From assembly GCF_001905845.1 (NCBI RefSeq), contig NZ_LIVZ01000001.1, positions 806,001-870,000 of the forward strand: DNA of 64,000 bases, read 5' to 3'. Shown piece after piece: positions 44,495 through 52,117 of the stretch. The translations under genes were made by a program, and so were the position numbers. The notes beneath the pieces are model-generated. The model made no database searches. It saw only the letters and a list, made by a program, of their open reading frames with translations, and was not told the origin of the DNA. Within the stretch, counting starts at the first letter, position 1. Each line of letters begins with the position of its first letter. The DNA comes from Streptomyces sp. TSRI0107. GTDB lineage: Bacteria > Actinomycetota > Actinomycetes > Streptomycetales > Streptomycetaceae.

Positions 44495-45424
44495 ATGACT
44501 GCACGCGGCTGGGCCCTGTTCTCCCTGATGGGAGTCGTCTGGGGCGTCCCCTATCTGATGATCAAGGTGGCGGTGGACGAGCTGTCCCCGTCCGTCGTGG
44601 TGTTCGCGCGGTGCGCGCTCGGCGCCGCCCTCCTGCTGCCCTTCGCCCTGCGCCAGGGCGGGCTCGCCCGTACCGTGCGGGCGCACTGGAAGCCCATGCT
44701 GGCCTTCGCGGTCATCGAGATCGTCGGCCCCTGGTGGACCCTCACCGACGCCGAACGCCACCTGTCCAGCTCGACCGCCGGACTGCTCATCGCGGGCGTG
44801 CCCATCGTCGCCCTCCTCCTGGCCCGCTTCTTCGGCGCCGAGGAACGCGTGGGCGCCCGCCGCATCACGGGTCTCGCCCTCGGCCTCGCGGGCGTCACGG
44901 TCCTCACCCTGCCGCACCTCACCGGCGGCGACGCCCGCTCCCTGGCCGAGGTGCTGGTCACGGTCGTCGGCTACGCCGCCGCCCCGCTGATAGCCGCCCG
45001 GCACCTCAAGGACGTCCCGACCCTCCAGCTCATCACCCCCTGCCTCACGCTGGCCGCCGTCGTCTACGCCCCCGCCGCCTTCCTGACCCGGCCCGCCGCC
45101 ATGCCCTCGGGCGAGGTCCTGGCCGCCCTCGCCGGCCTCGGCGTCGTCTGCACCGCGATCGCGTTCGTGGCCTTCCTGGAGCTGATCAAGGAGATCGGAC
45201 CGACCCGGGCCGGTGTCATCACCTACGTCAACCCGGCGGTCGCCGTCGCCGCGGGCGCCCTCTTCCTGGACGAGAAGCTGACCCTCGGCATCGGCGTCGC
45301 GTTCGCCCTGATCCTGGCGGGCTCGGTGCTGGCCACGGCCGCGGCACCGAAGGGCGGCTTCCGCCGGGTAGCATGGTCGGCACGGCAGACGAGCCGGGCG
45401 GGCGGCCGCGTGGAGTCCCCCTAG
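44495..45424 (+). CDS. EamA/DMT-family transporter
   Basis: The 309-residue exporter has ten membrane helices in two EamA repeats (first repeat about 5-135, second about 150-295). Typical segments are MGVVWGVPYLMIK and TRAGVITYVNPAVAVAAGAL. It probably exports amino acids or metabolites under the AraC protein. The 3' end overlaps the first 41 bp of the RNase P RNA gene, an unusual arrangement. Confidence 0.9.
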   Translation: MTARGWALFSLMGVVWGVPYLMIKVAVDELSPSVVVFARCALGAALLLPFALRQGGLARTVRAHWKPMLAFAVIEIVGPWWTLTDAERHLSSSTAGLLIAGVPIVALLLARFFGAEERVGARRITGLALGLAGVTVLTLPHLTGGDARSLAEVLVTVVGYAAAPLIAARHLKDVPTLQLITPCLTLAAVVYAPAAFLTRPAAMPSGEVLAALAGLGVVCTAIAFVAFLELIKEIGPTRAGVITYVNPAVAVAAGALFLDEKLTLGIGVAFALILAGSVLATAAAPKGGFRRVAWSARQTSRAGGRVESP

Positions 45425-45796
45425 GGGGCTTCCCGAGGAACGTCCGGGCTCCACAGGGCAGGGTGGTGGCTAACGGCCACCCGGGGTGACCCGCGGGACA
45501 GTGCCACAGAAAGCAGACCGCCGGGGATCTTCGTCCTCGGTAAGGGTGAAACGGTGGTGTAAGAGACCACCAGTGCCCAGGGTGACCTGGGCAGCTAGGT
45601 AAACCCCACCCGGAGCAAGGTCAAAAGGAGCGCCGTCAAAAGCGCTCTGCGCGGACGTTCGAGGGCTGCCCGCCCGAGTCCGCGGGTAGACCGCACGAGG
45701 CCGGCGGCAACGCCGGCCCTAGATGGATGGCCGTCGCCCCGGGCTCCGCGAGGAACCCGGGGAACAGAACCCGGCGTACAGCCCGACTCGTCTGCC
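45384..45796 (+). ncRNA. rnpB: RNase P RNA (bacterial class A)
   Basis: P1 is formed by GGCAGACGAG (45384-45393) and CTCGTCTGCC (45787-45796). The universally conserved segments are all present: GAGGAACGTCCGGGCTCC, ACAGGGCAGGGTGGTGGCTA, GGTAAGGGTGAAACGGTG, GAGCAAGGTC and AGATGGATGGCCGTC with ACAGAACCCGGCGTACAG. Length about 413 nt fits Streptomyces. A TAGCAT -10 element at 45369-45374 lies inside the EamA gene. The RNA processes tRNA 5' ends. Confidence 0.96.
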
Positions 45797-45827
45797 GCTC
45801 AGGGCTTTTGGCCAGCGAAAACGCAGG

Positions 45828-46171
45828 TCAGGCGCCCTCTCTCGCGTGTTGGCGAGCCTCGCTGCCCCTGGTCCACACTGGTCGACCCGTGTCCAGCGCC
45901 TTCAGGGCGTGCTCGAGCCGGTCGGCCTGCTCCTCGTCCAGGGTGCCGCCGTCGAAGATGAACGCGAGCTGATCATCCCAGGGACCGTGCGGGGCCACCC
46001 AGTCCACCACCAGCAGCCCGCGCAGCGTGAGGCGTATGCCGAGTTCCTCCATCAGCTCACGGCGTGCCGTGTCCTCCGGCGGCTCGTTGGCCTCCGCCAT
46101 CCCGCCGGGCAGGTCCCAGACCGGTTTGTAGGTGGGGTTCACCAGGAGCTCGGTGTCGGCGGGATCGGTTG
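45828..46171 (-). pseudogene. N-terminally truncated NUDIX hydrolase
   Basis: The frame retains the Nudix box as GGMAEANEPPEDTARRELME followed by ELGI, preceded by LLVNPTYKPVWDLP, and a normal C-terminus. The first 40 or so residues of the fold are absent: upstream of LLVNP a TGA appears within about 11 codons (near 46,180). A GTG at 46142 could start a 104-residue product lacking the first beta strand. It lies between rnpB and a foreign-looking cluster, so the insertion probably destroyed it. Function of the intact form would be nucleotide-diphosphate hydrolysis. Confidence 0.7.
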
Positions 46172-46224
46172 CACGTGATCACCGGGCATCCTCCCGGGCT
46201 GCCGCAAAGGAAAAGGGAAAGCAC

Positions 46225-46242
46225 CTACAACTTTAGTTGTAG
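46225..46242. promoter_or_regulatory. 18-bp perfect palindrome upstream of the cycloserine-type cluster
   Basis: CTACAACT-TT-AGTTGTAG has 8-bp perfect arms in an AT-rich patch 109 bp before the first gene. It is a good candidate operator for a cluster regulator such as the LuxR-type protein at the cluster end. Confidence 0.5.
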
Positions 46243-46350
46243 AAGCCGTACTTCGTTGCTCAACCCTTCGTTTCAAATCGTTGTGACGCTCCGTTTTCGG
46301 GGGCACGATGGTCATCGCCACGGCCCTGAACCGCAGAAACGGATGGCTAG

Positions 46351-47169
46351 GTGCACACGTCGCAACGAAACACAGAGATTGTTTCCCAGGAACAGGTGAT
46401 GGAAGGGGGTGAGGGCTGGCAGCGCATCGCGTTCGAGGAGATCGCGGAGCGTCTTGCCGACCCGGAATTCCCCTGTGTCTTCTCGCGGAACGCCTTCCGC
46501 AAGCGGCTCTTGAGATTCGTCTTCGTGGCGGACGGCGGGAGCGAGGGCATCCGGGTGCTGGCGGCGGCCCTCACGGAGTACGTCGAGCAGGCAAGGGCCT
46601 GGGACGGTCGGCTGGACACCGCGTATCCGCTGGTCGCGGTGTTCTCGCCGGATGCCGTCAGCGCCGACTCGGTCGCCGGGCACCATGCCTTCGGCTGGCA
46701 CGTCCTGCAGGAACTGCACCGCGTCGACCCCGCCCCCTGGCCGGCCGAGGTCGCGTCGAGCCCCGACTCCGCGACCTGGTCCATGTGCTTCGCCGGAATG
46801 CCGCTGTTCTGCAATATGAGCAACCCCGCCCACAAGATCCGGCGCAGCAGGAATCTGGGCAGCCATTTCGCGCTCGTCATCAATCCGCGGGAAAGATTCG
46901 ATGTTTTCGCCGGGGACACTCCGAGCGGCCGGAGAGTGCGCTCGAACATCCGGAACCGAATACACCGCTACGACGGAATACCGCACTCCCCGCAATTGGG
47001 CTCCTACGGCGTCGGCGACCTCGAATGGCTGCAGTACGGCCTGACCGAGGAGAACGCCGAGCGGACGGACAGCTGTCCCTTCGAGCCCCGTGACGTCTTC
47101 ACCCCCCGCACCTCCTCCGAAGACGTCCAAGAGACCCAAGAGACCCAAGAGACGCAAAGGACCCGCTGA
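46351..47169 (+). CDS. dcsA: YqcI/YcgG-family heme protein, DcsA-like L-arginine N-hydroxylase
   Basis: The 272-residue protein belongs to the YqcI/YcgG family: FPCVFSRNAFRKRLLRFVFV (Cys42), FGWHVLQELHRVD, and NMSNPAHKIRRSRNLGS. This family includes DcsA, the heme enzyme that makes N-omega-hydroxy-L-arginine for D-cycloserine, and the heme N-hydroxylase GntA of guanitoxin biosynthesis. The GTG at 46351 is used; a GTG at 46396 is an alternative. The C-terminus ends in a VQETQETQETQRT repeat. dcsB starts 3 bp later. Function is inferred from family plus context. Confidence 0.85.
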   Translation: MHTSQRNTEIVSQEQVMEGGEGWQRIAFEEIAERLADPEFPCVFSRNAFRKRLLRFVFVADGGSEGIRVLAAALTEYVEQARAWDGRLDTAYPLVAVFSPDAVSADSVAGHHAFGWHVLQELHRVDPAPWPAEVASSPDSATWSMCFAGMPLFCNMSNPAHKIRRSRNLGSHFALVINPRERFDVFAGDTPSGRRVRSNIRNRIHRYDGIPHSPQLGSYGVGDLEWLQYGLTEENAERTDSCPFEPRDVFTPRTSSEDVQETQETQETQRTR

Positions 47170-47172
47170 CCC

Positions 47173-48015
47173 ATGATCGAACTCATCGTCTCCCAAGGCC
47201 GGGTGGCCGACCGGGCGCCCCGCATGATCGAGGGCGCGGCCCGTCTCGCGCGGGCCCTGGAGCGGCGTCACGGACTCACCGGCCGCTGGATCGGCGAGCC
47301 CGCACCGGCTGTCGACGACGACTGGAGCCTGAGCCTGCCGCGGGCCGCGGAGCAGCTCGGCGCGCTGGGCCAGGCCGTCGGCGAGAGCATCCGGGGCGGC
47401 CACCGGACGGTCATGATCTCCAACACCTGCCCGGCGAGCATCGGCACGCTGCCGGTGGTGGCCCGGGAGATCCCGGACGCCGTGGTGCTCTACATCGACG
47501 GGCACGGCGACTTCAACACCCCGGACACGACCGGCACCGGCTACCTGGGCGGCATGGTCCTCGCCGCCGCGTGCGGCCTGTGGGACAGCGGGCACGGCGC
47601 CGGACTGCCTGCCTCGCAGGCGGTCCTGGTGGGCGCGCGGGACATCGACGAGGCCGAGGCCGCGCTGATCGCGCGGGCCGGGGTGCGGGTGATCCCGCCG
47701 AAGGAGACCACGGCCGAGAACATCCTGGACGCCATCGGCGACCGGCCCGTGTGGGTGCACATCGACTGGGACGTCCTGGAGCCCGGCCATGTGCCGGCCG
47801 ACTACACCGTCCCGGACGGACTGCTCCCGGAACAGATCCGCACCGTCTTCGAAACGATCCCGGCGGACCGGCTGCGCGGGGTCGAACTGGCCGAGTTCAA
47901 CGCCTCGACGGACGAGGCGGAGAACGAGCGGGCGGTCGACGTGATCCTCGACATGATCGCCCCCGTCTTCGAGCCCGCGCCCGTCTTCGAGCCCGCGTCC
48001 ACCCTCGCCGGCTGA
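47173..48015 (+). CDS. dcsB: arginase-fold N-omega-hydroxyarginine hydrolase, DcsB-like
   Basis: The 280-residue ureohydrolase releases hydroxyurea and ornithine from hydroxyarginine. The metal-site segment YIDGHGDFN is classical. The motif that reads GGDHS in arginases is SNTCPAS here, with Cys at residue 86, the position I recall as a special ligand in DcsB. The second Asp motif reads HIDWDVLEP. An 18-bp tandem duplication (47962-47997) duplicates PVFEPA in the C-terminus. Downstream of the stop begins a 41-bp repeat array rather than dcsC. Confidence 0.9.
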   Translation: MIELIVSQGRVADRAPRMIEGAARLARALERRHGLTGRWIGEPAPAVDDDWSLSLPRAAEQLGALGQAVGESIRGGHRTVMISNTCPASIGTLPVVAREIPDAVVLYIDGHGDFNTPDTTGTGYLGGMVLAAACGLWDSGHGAGLPASQAVLVGARDIDEAEAALIARAGVRVIPPKETTAENILDAIGDRPVWVHIDWDVLEPGHVPADYTVPDGLLPEQIRTVFETIPADRLRGVELAEFNASTDEAENERAVDVILDMIAPVFEPAPVFEPASTLAG

Positions 48016-48256
48016 CGCCTCGCCGTACGCGTCCCGCGTCCGCCCTCGTCGGCTGACCCCTCGCCGTACGCGTCCCGCGTCCGCCCTCGTCGGCTGACGC
48101 CTCGCCGTACGCGTCCCGCGTCCGCCCTCGCTGGCTGACGCCTCGCCGTACGCGTCCCGCGTCCGCCCTCGTCGGCTGACCCCTCGCCGTACGCGCCCCG
48201 CGCCCGCCCTCGCCGGCCGACCCTCCCCGTACGCGCCCCGCGCCCGCCCCGCTCCA
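48012..48256. repeat. 41-bp tandem repeat array, five good copies and one decayed, each with a hairpin
   Basis: Units start at 48012, 48053, 48094, 48135 and 48176, with a decayed sixth at about 48,217. Each holds GCCGTACGCG-TCC-CGCGTCCGCC, in which ACGCG and CGCGT form a small hairpin. The array begins on the dcsB stop codon and ends 20 bp before the dcsD start. There are no unique spacers, so it is not a CRISPR. Neither strand shows a credible gene, although the minus strand stays open. Confidence 0.92.
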
Positions 48257-48275
48257 CTCCCCAAGGAGATTCCCC

Positions 48276-49244
48276 ATGCCCCTGTACGACAGCATCCTCG
48301 ACACCGTCGGACGCACGCCCATCGTCAGGCTGAACCGTCTGGCACCCGCCCACACCTCGGTCTACGTCAAGGTGGAGGCGTTCAATCCGGGCGGCTCGGT
48401 GAAGGACCGGCTCGCGCTCTCCGTGGTCCTCGACGCCGAGGCGAAGGGCCTGCTCAAGCCCGGGGACACGATCGTCGAGTGCACCTCGGGCAACGTCGGC
48501 ATCGCGCTGGCGATGGTGGCCGCGGCGCGTGGCTACCACTTCGTCGCGGTCATGGGCGACACCTACTCGCAGGAGCGGCGCAAGCTGATCCGGGCCTACG
48601 GCGGCAAGGTGATCCTCTTCCCCGGCGAGCTGGGCAGCAGCGGCGGCAACGCGATCGCCGACGAACTCGCCGAGCGGCACGGCTGGTTCCGGGCCCACCA
48701 GTTCGACAACCCGGCCAACCCCGCCTACCACCGGGAGACCACGGCCTCGGAGATCCTCGCCGACTTCGCGGGCAAGCGGCTGGACTACTTCGTCACCGGG
48801 TTCGGCACCAGCGGCACCCTCACCGGGGTGGGCCAGATGCTGAAGACCGCCCGCCCGGGGGTGCGTGTGGTCGCCACCGAGCCGGAGAACGCCGCGATCC
48901 TCGGCAAGAAGGAGTGGAACGTCCACCGGATCCAGGGCTGGTCCCCGAACTTCGTGCCCAGCGTCCTCGACGACAGCGTCATCGACGAACTGGTCACCGT
49001 CGACGAGGTGGTGGGCCGCGACACCGCGCGCCGGCTCGCCGCGGAGGAGGGCATCTTCGCCGGCATCTCGGCGGGCGCCACCCTGGCCACCGCGCTGCGC
49101 GTCGCGGAGACCGCCCCGGAGGGCTCGGTACTGCTCGCGATGCTGCCGGACACCGGGGAACGGTATCTGTCCACGTTCCTCATGGAAGGGGTGAACGAGG
49201 GCTCGGACGACGAGTGGCTCGCGTCGCTGGGCACCGGGAGCTGA
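48276..49244 (+). CDS. dcsD: O-ureido-L-serine synthase, DcsD-like (cysteine synthase family)
   Basis: The 322-residue PLP enzyme carries the PLP-lysine K43 in NPGGSVKDR, the asparagine loop CTSGNVGIALA (OASS enzymes have TSGNTG), and the phosphate-binding GFGTSGTLTG. It joins O-acetyl-L-serine and hydroxyurea to O-ureido-L-serine, and probably also makes cysteine from sulfide. The ATG follows AAGGAGAT. The next gene starts 2 bp after its stop. Confidence 0.9.
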   Translation: MPLYDSILDTVGRTPIVRLNRLAPAHTSVYVKVEAFNPGGSVKDRLALSVVLDAEAKGLLKPGDTIVECTSGNVGIALAMVAAARGYHFVAVMGDTYSQERRKLIRAYGGKVILFPGELGSSGGNAIADELAERHGWFRAHQFDNPANPAYHRETTASEILADFAGKRLDYFVTGFGTSGTLTGVGQMLKTARPGVRVVATEPENAAILGKKEWNVHRIQGWSPNFVPSVLDDSVIDELVTVDEVVGRDTARRLAAEEGIFAGISAGATLATALRVAETAPEGSVLLAMLPDTGERYLSTFLMEGVNEGSDDEWLASLGTGS

Positions 49245-49245
49245 C

Positions 49246-50364
49246 GTGATGAGGGAATTCGTCCCCCCGGCCGCCCGGTTCGCGGACCTTCCCGCCGAGT
49301 TCACCCTGCGGCGCGGCGGGACGCTGAGCGGCGCGCGCGTGGCGTACGAGGCCGTCGGACGGCTCACCCCGGAACGCGACAACGCGGTCCTGGTCCTCAC
49401 CGGCCTGTCTCCCGACAGCCATGTCGCCTCCCATCCCGAGGACCCGAGCCCCGGCTGGTGGGAGGCCATGGTGGGGCCGGGCAAGCCGGTCGACACCGAC
49501 CGCTGGTTCGTGATCTGCGTGAACGCGCTGGGCAGTTGCAAGGGTTCGACCGGGCCCGCCTCGACCGATCCCGGTACGGGGCGGCCGTACGGCCCGGACT
49601 TCCCGGAACTGTCCATGGAGGACGTCGCCGACGCGGCTGCCCACACCGTACGCGCCCTGGGCGTCGAGCGGCTGGCGTGTGTCGTCGGCACCTCCATGGG
49701 CGGGATGAGCGCGCTGTCGCTGCTCGCCCGCCACCCCGGGCTGGCCCGCGCCCACCTGAACATCTGCGGGGCGGCGAACTCGCTGCCGTTCGCGACGGCG
49801 ATCCGCTCGCTGCAGCGCGAGGCGATCCGCTTCGACCCGCAGTGGAACGAGGGCCGGTACGACAGCGCGACCTATCCGCACCGCGGCATGCTCACGGCCC
49901 GCAAGCTGGGCATGACGACCTACCGTTCGGCCCGGGAGTGGGACAGCCGCTTCGGCCGCAGCCGCATCGCCGCCGATCGCCGTACGGACGACGACCCGTT
50001 CGGGCCGGAGTTCGAGGTCGAGGCGTATCTCGACTGCCACGCCCGCAAGTTCGCCCGCCGGTTCGACCCCAACAGCTATCTCTTCCTCAGCCGCGCCATG
50101 GACCGGTTCGACCTCGGCGAGTCCTGCGCCACCACGACCGCGCGGGCGCTCGCCCGGATACGGCTGGAGAAGGCGCTGGTGATCGGGGTCGAGACCGACA
50201 TCCTGTTCCCCCTGCGGCAGCAGCGGGAGATCGCCGACGGGCTCGCCGCCGGCGGCACGGACACCGCGTTCCTGGCCCTGGAGTCGGAGGAGGGCCACGA
50301 CGCCTTCCTCGTCGACATCGACCGCTTCGGCACCCCCGTCGCCAAGTTCCTCACCACGCTCTAG
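49246..50364 (+). CDS. dcsE: homoserine O-acetyltransferase family, L-serine O-acetyltransferase DcsE-like
   Basis: The 372-residue alpha/beta hydrolase of the MetX family has the nucleophile elbow GTSMGGM (Ser150), an Asp in GVETDILFP and the His in EEGHDAFL. In the cycloserine pathway this enzyme acetylates L-serine to give the DcsD substrate. Start GTG 49246 or ATG 49249, 2 bp after dcsD. Specificity for serine rather than homoserine cannot be decided from sequence and rests on cluster context. Confidence 0.88.
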   Translation: MMREFVPPAARFADLPAEFTLRRGGTLSGARVAYEAVGRLTPERDNAVLVLTGLSPDSHVASHPEDPSPGWWEAMVGPGKPVDTDRWFVICVNALGSCKGSTGPASTDPGTGRPYGPDFPELSMEDVADAAAHTVRALGVERLACVVGTSMGGMSALSLLARHPGLARAHLNICGAANSLPFATAIRSLQREAIRFDPQWNEGRYDSATYPHRGMLTARKLGMTTYRSAREWDSRFGRSRIAADRRTDDDPFGPEFEVEAYLDCHARKFARRFDPNSYLFLSRAMDRFDLGESCATTTARALARIRLEKALVIGVETDILFPLRQQREIADGLAAGGTDTAFLALESEEGHDAFLVDIDRFGTPVAKFLTTL

Positions 50365-50416
50365 CCCTACCGCTACGAAGACCTACGAAGACCTAGAAGA
50401 CCTACGGAGACCTGCC

Positions 50417-51163
50417 ATGTCCGACCAGACGTCCAGGCTGGCCCTCGTCACCGGTGCCAACCGCGGCATCGGATACGAGACGGCACGCCAGCTCGCCGCC
50501 GAGGGCGTGCGGGTGCTGCTCGCCGGACGGGACCGGGAAGCCGTCGCCGCGGCCGCCGGGGAACTGCGCGGCGCCGGCCTCGCGGTGGAGCCGCTCGTGC
50601 TCGACGTGACCGACACCGACAGCATCCGGGAGGCCGCCGCCGAGGTGGAGCGGACGTACGGCCGCCTGGACATCCTCGTCAACAACGCCGCCATCCGGGT
50701 CGAGGAGTACGGCAGGAAGCCGTCGCAGCAGCCCCTGGCCCAGTGGCGCGAGACCTTCGACACCAACCTGTTCGGCGTCGTCGAGGTGACCAGCGCCTTC
50801 CTGCCGCTGCTGCTGCGCTCCCCGGCCGGGCGCGTCGTCAACCTGTCCAGCCTGCTCGGCTCGATCGGCACCCACGGCGACCCGGACTCCTACGCCTACA
50901 GCGACATGTTCAAGTCCCTCCCCGCCTACAGCGCCTCGAAGAGCGCGGTCAACTCCTGGACCGTCCACCTCGCCTACGAGCTGCGCGACACCCCGGTCAA
51001 GGTGAACGCCGTCCACCCCGGCTACACCAGGACCGGCATGAACGACGGCGAGGGCGAGCTGGAGATACCCGACGGCGCGCGGACCGGCGTGGCGATGGCG
51101 CTGCTCGACGACGACGGACCGACCGGCACCTACACCCACCGCGGCGAAACCGTCCCCTGGTAA
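50417..51163 (+). CDS. SDR family carbonyl-reductase-like oxidoreductase in the cycloserine-type cluster
   Basis: The 248-residue classical SDR has VTGANRGIGYETARQL, NNAAIRVEE, VNLSSLLGS (Ser), and YSASKSAV with Tyr171 and Lys175. The cofactor site, with Arg after the first strand, fits NADPH. It is not part of the D-cycloserine pathway as known. It lies between dcsE and dcsG, roughly where the known cluster has other genes. It may tailor the product or a precursor, or act elsewhere. ATG 50417 follows GGAGACCTGCC. Confidence 0.85.
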   Translation: MSDQTSRLALVTGANRGIGYETARQLAAEGVRVLLAGRDREAVAAAAGELRGAGLAVEPLVLDVTDTDSIREAAAEVERTYGRLDILVNNAAIRVEEYGRKPSQQPLAQWRETFDTNLFGVVEVTSAFLPLLLRSPAGRVVNLSSLLGSIGTHGDPDSYAYSDMFKSLPAYSASKSAVNSWTVHLAYELRDTPVKVNAVHPGYTRTGMNDGEGELEIPDGARTGVAMALLDDDGPTGTYTHRGETVPW

Positions 51164-51181
51164 TTCACTGGAGAACTCTCA

Positions 51182-52117
51182 ATGGGCAATTACGTGGCCC
51201 TGGCCACCGATATGACCAGCCTTCCGATCGACTACGACATGCCGCTGCTGCTGGAGGCGTGCCAGGCCAGAGGCCTGCGGGCCGAGATATGCAGCTGGGA
51301 GGACCCGGAGATCGACTGGGGCGGCTTCGACGCCGTGCTGCTGCGCTCCCCGTGGAGCTATGTCGAGCAGCTGCCGCGCTTCCTGAGCTGGTGCGAGCGC
51401 GTCACCGCCGTGACGCACCTGCTCAACCCGCTGCCGGTGGTGCGCTGGAACCTGGACAAGAGCTACCTCGGCGATCTGGACGCCGCCGGGGTGCCGGTCG
51501 TGCCGAGCAGCTTCGTGGCCCCCGAGGCGGATCCGGCCGACGCACTGCGCGCCTTCCTCGCACGGCATCCCGAGGCGGGGGAGTACGTGGTGAAGCCGGC
51601 CGTCGGCGCCTACTCGCGGGACGTGCAGCGGTACTCCCGAGGCCAGGAGGCCGACGCCACCCGGCACATCGCCAAACTGCTCCAGCAGGGGTGCGACGCG
51701 CTGATCCAGCCCTATCTGGACGCCATCGACCGCGACGGCGAGACGGACCTCGTCTACTTCGACGGCGTCTACAGCCACGCCATCCGCAAGCGGGCGCTGC
51801 TCCTGCCGGACGGCACCGTCGACGCCCCCACCCAGGACGCCCGCACCGCGCGGGACGCCACCGAGGACGAGCGGGCCGTCGCCGCGGCCGCGCTGGCGGC
51901 GGTGGTGGACCGCCTGGAGCTGGACAGGCCGCTGCTGTACGGCCGCGTCGACCTCATCCGGGACGGCGACGGCAGGCCCGTGCTCCTCGAACTGGAGGTG
52001 TGCGAACCGTCGTTGAGCATGCCTTTCGCGAAGGGTTCCGCGGCGCGGTTCGCCGAGGCCATCGCCGTACGACTGGAAGACCTTGCCGAGACCGACCGAG
52101 ACCGGAGTGACCGATGA
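51182..52117 (+). CDS. dcsG: ATP-grasp O-ureidoserine cyclo-ligase, DcsG-like
   Basis: The 311-residue ATP-grasp protein shows VVRWNLDKSYL (N-terminal nucleotide segment), YVVKPAVGAYSRDVQRY (ATP-binding Lys) and LYGRVDLIRDGDGRPVLLEL with the metal-binding Asp and Glu. In the known pathway DcsG closes O-ureido-D-serine to D-cycloserine, releasing CO2 and ammonia. Without dcsC here, the substrate may be the L isomer or a host-racemised one. ATG 51182 has GGAG about 9 bp upstream. Its stop overlaps the exporter start (ATGA). Confidence 0.88.
   Translation: MGNYVALATDMTSLPIDYDMPLLLEACQARGLRAEICSWEDPEIDWGGFDAVLLRSPWSYVEQLPRFLSWCERVTAVTHLLNPLPVVRWNLDKSYLGDLDAAGVPVVPSSFVAPEADPADALRAFLARHPEAGEYVVKPAVGAYSRDVQRYSRGQEADATRHIAKLLQQGCDALIQPYLDAIDRDGETDLVYFDGVYSHAIRKRALLLPDGTVDAPTQDARTARDATEDERAVAAAALAAVVDRLELDRPLLYGRVDLIRDGDGRPVLLELEVCEPSLSMPFAKGSAARFAEAIAVRLEDLAETDRDRSDR

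Noticed and set aside
46142..46350. Attachment site, tRNA or integrase at the island edge
   Set aside because: No tRNA-like sequence, direct repeat or recombinase gene was found near the junction.
48012..48256. CRISPR array
   Set aside because: Units are contiguous 41-bp copies with no variable spacers and no cas genes nearby.
46312..48264. Long minus-strand open frame across dcsA/dcsB with repeated Tyr-Gly-Glu units
   Set aside because: It is antisense to two well-supported genes, is Arg/Gly-rich, and its repeats are just the 41-bp DNA repeat read in an open frame.
47802..49763. Second long minus-strand frame across the repeat array and dcsD
   Set aside because: Shadow of dcsD and the repeats; no start with a ribosome site and no recognisable domain.
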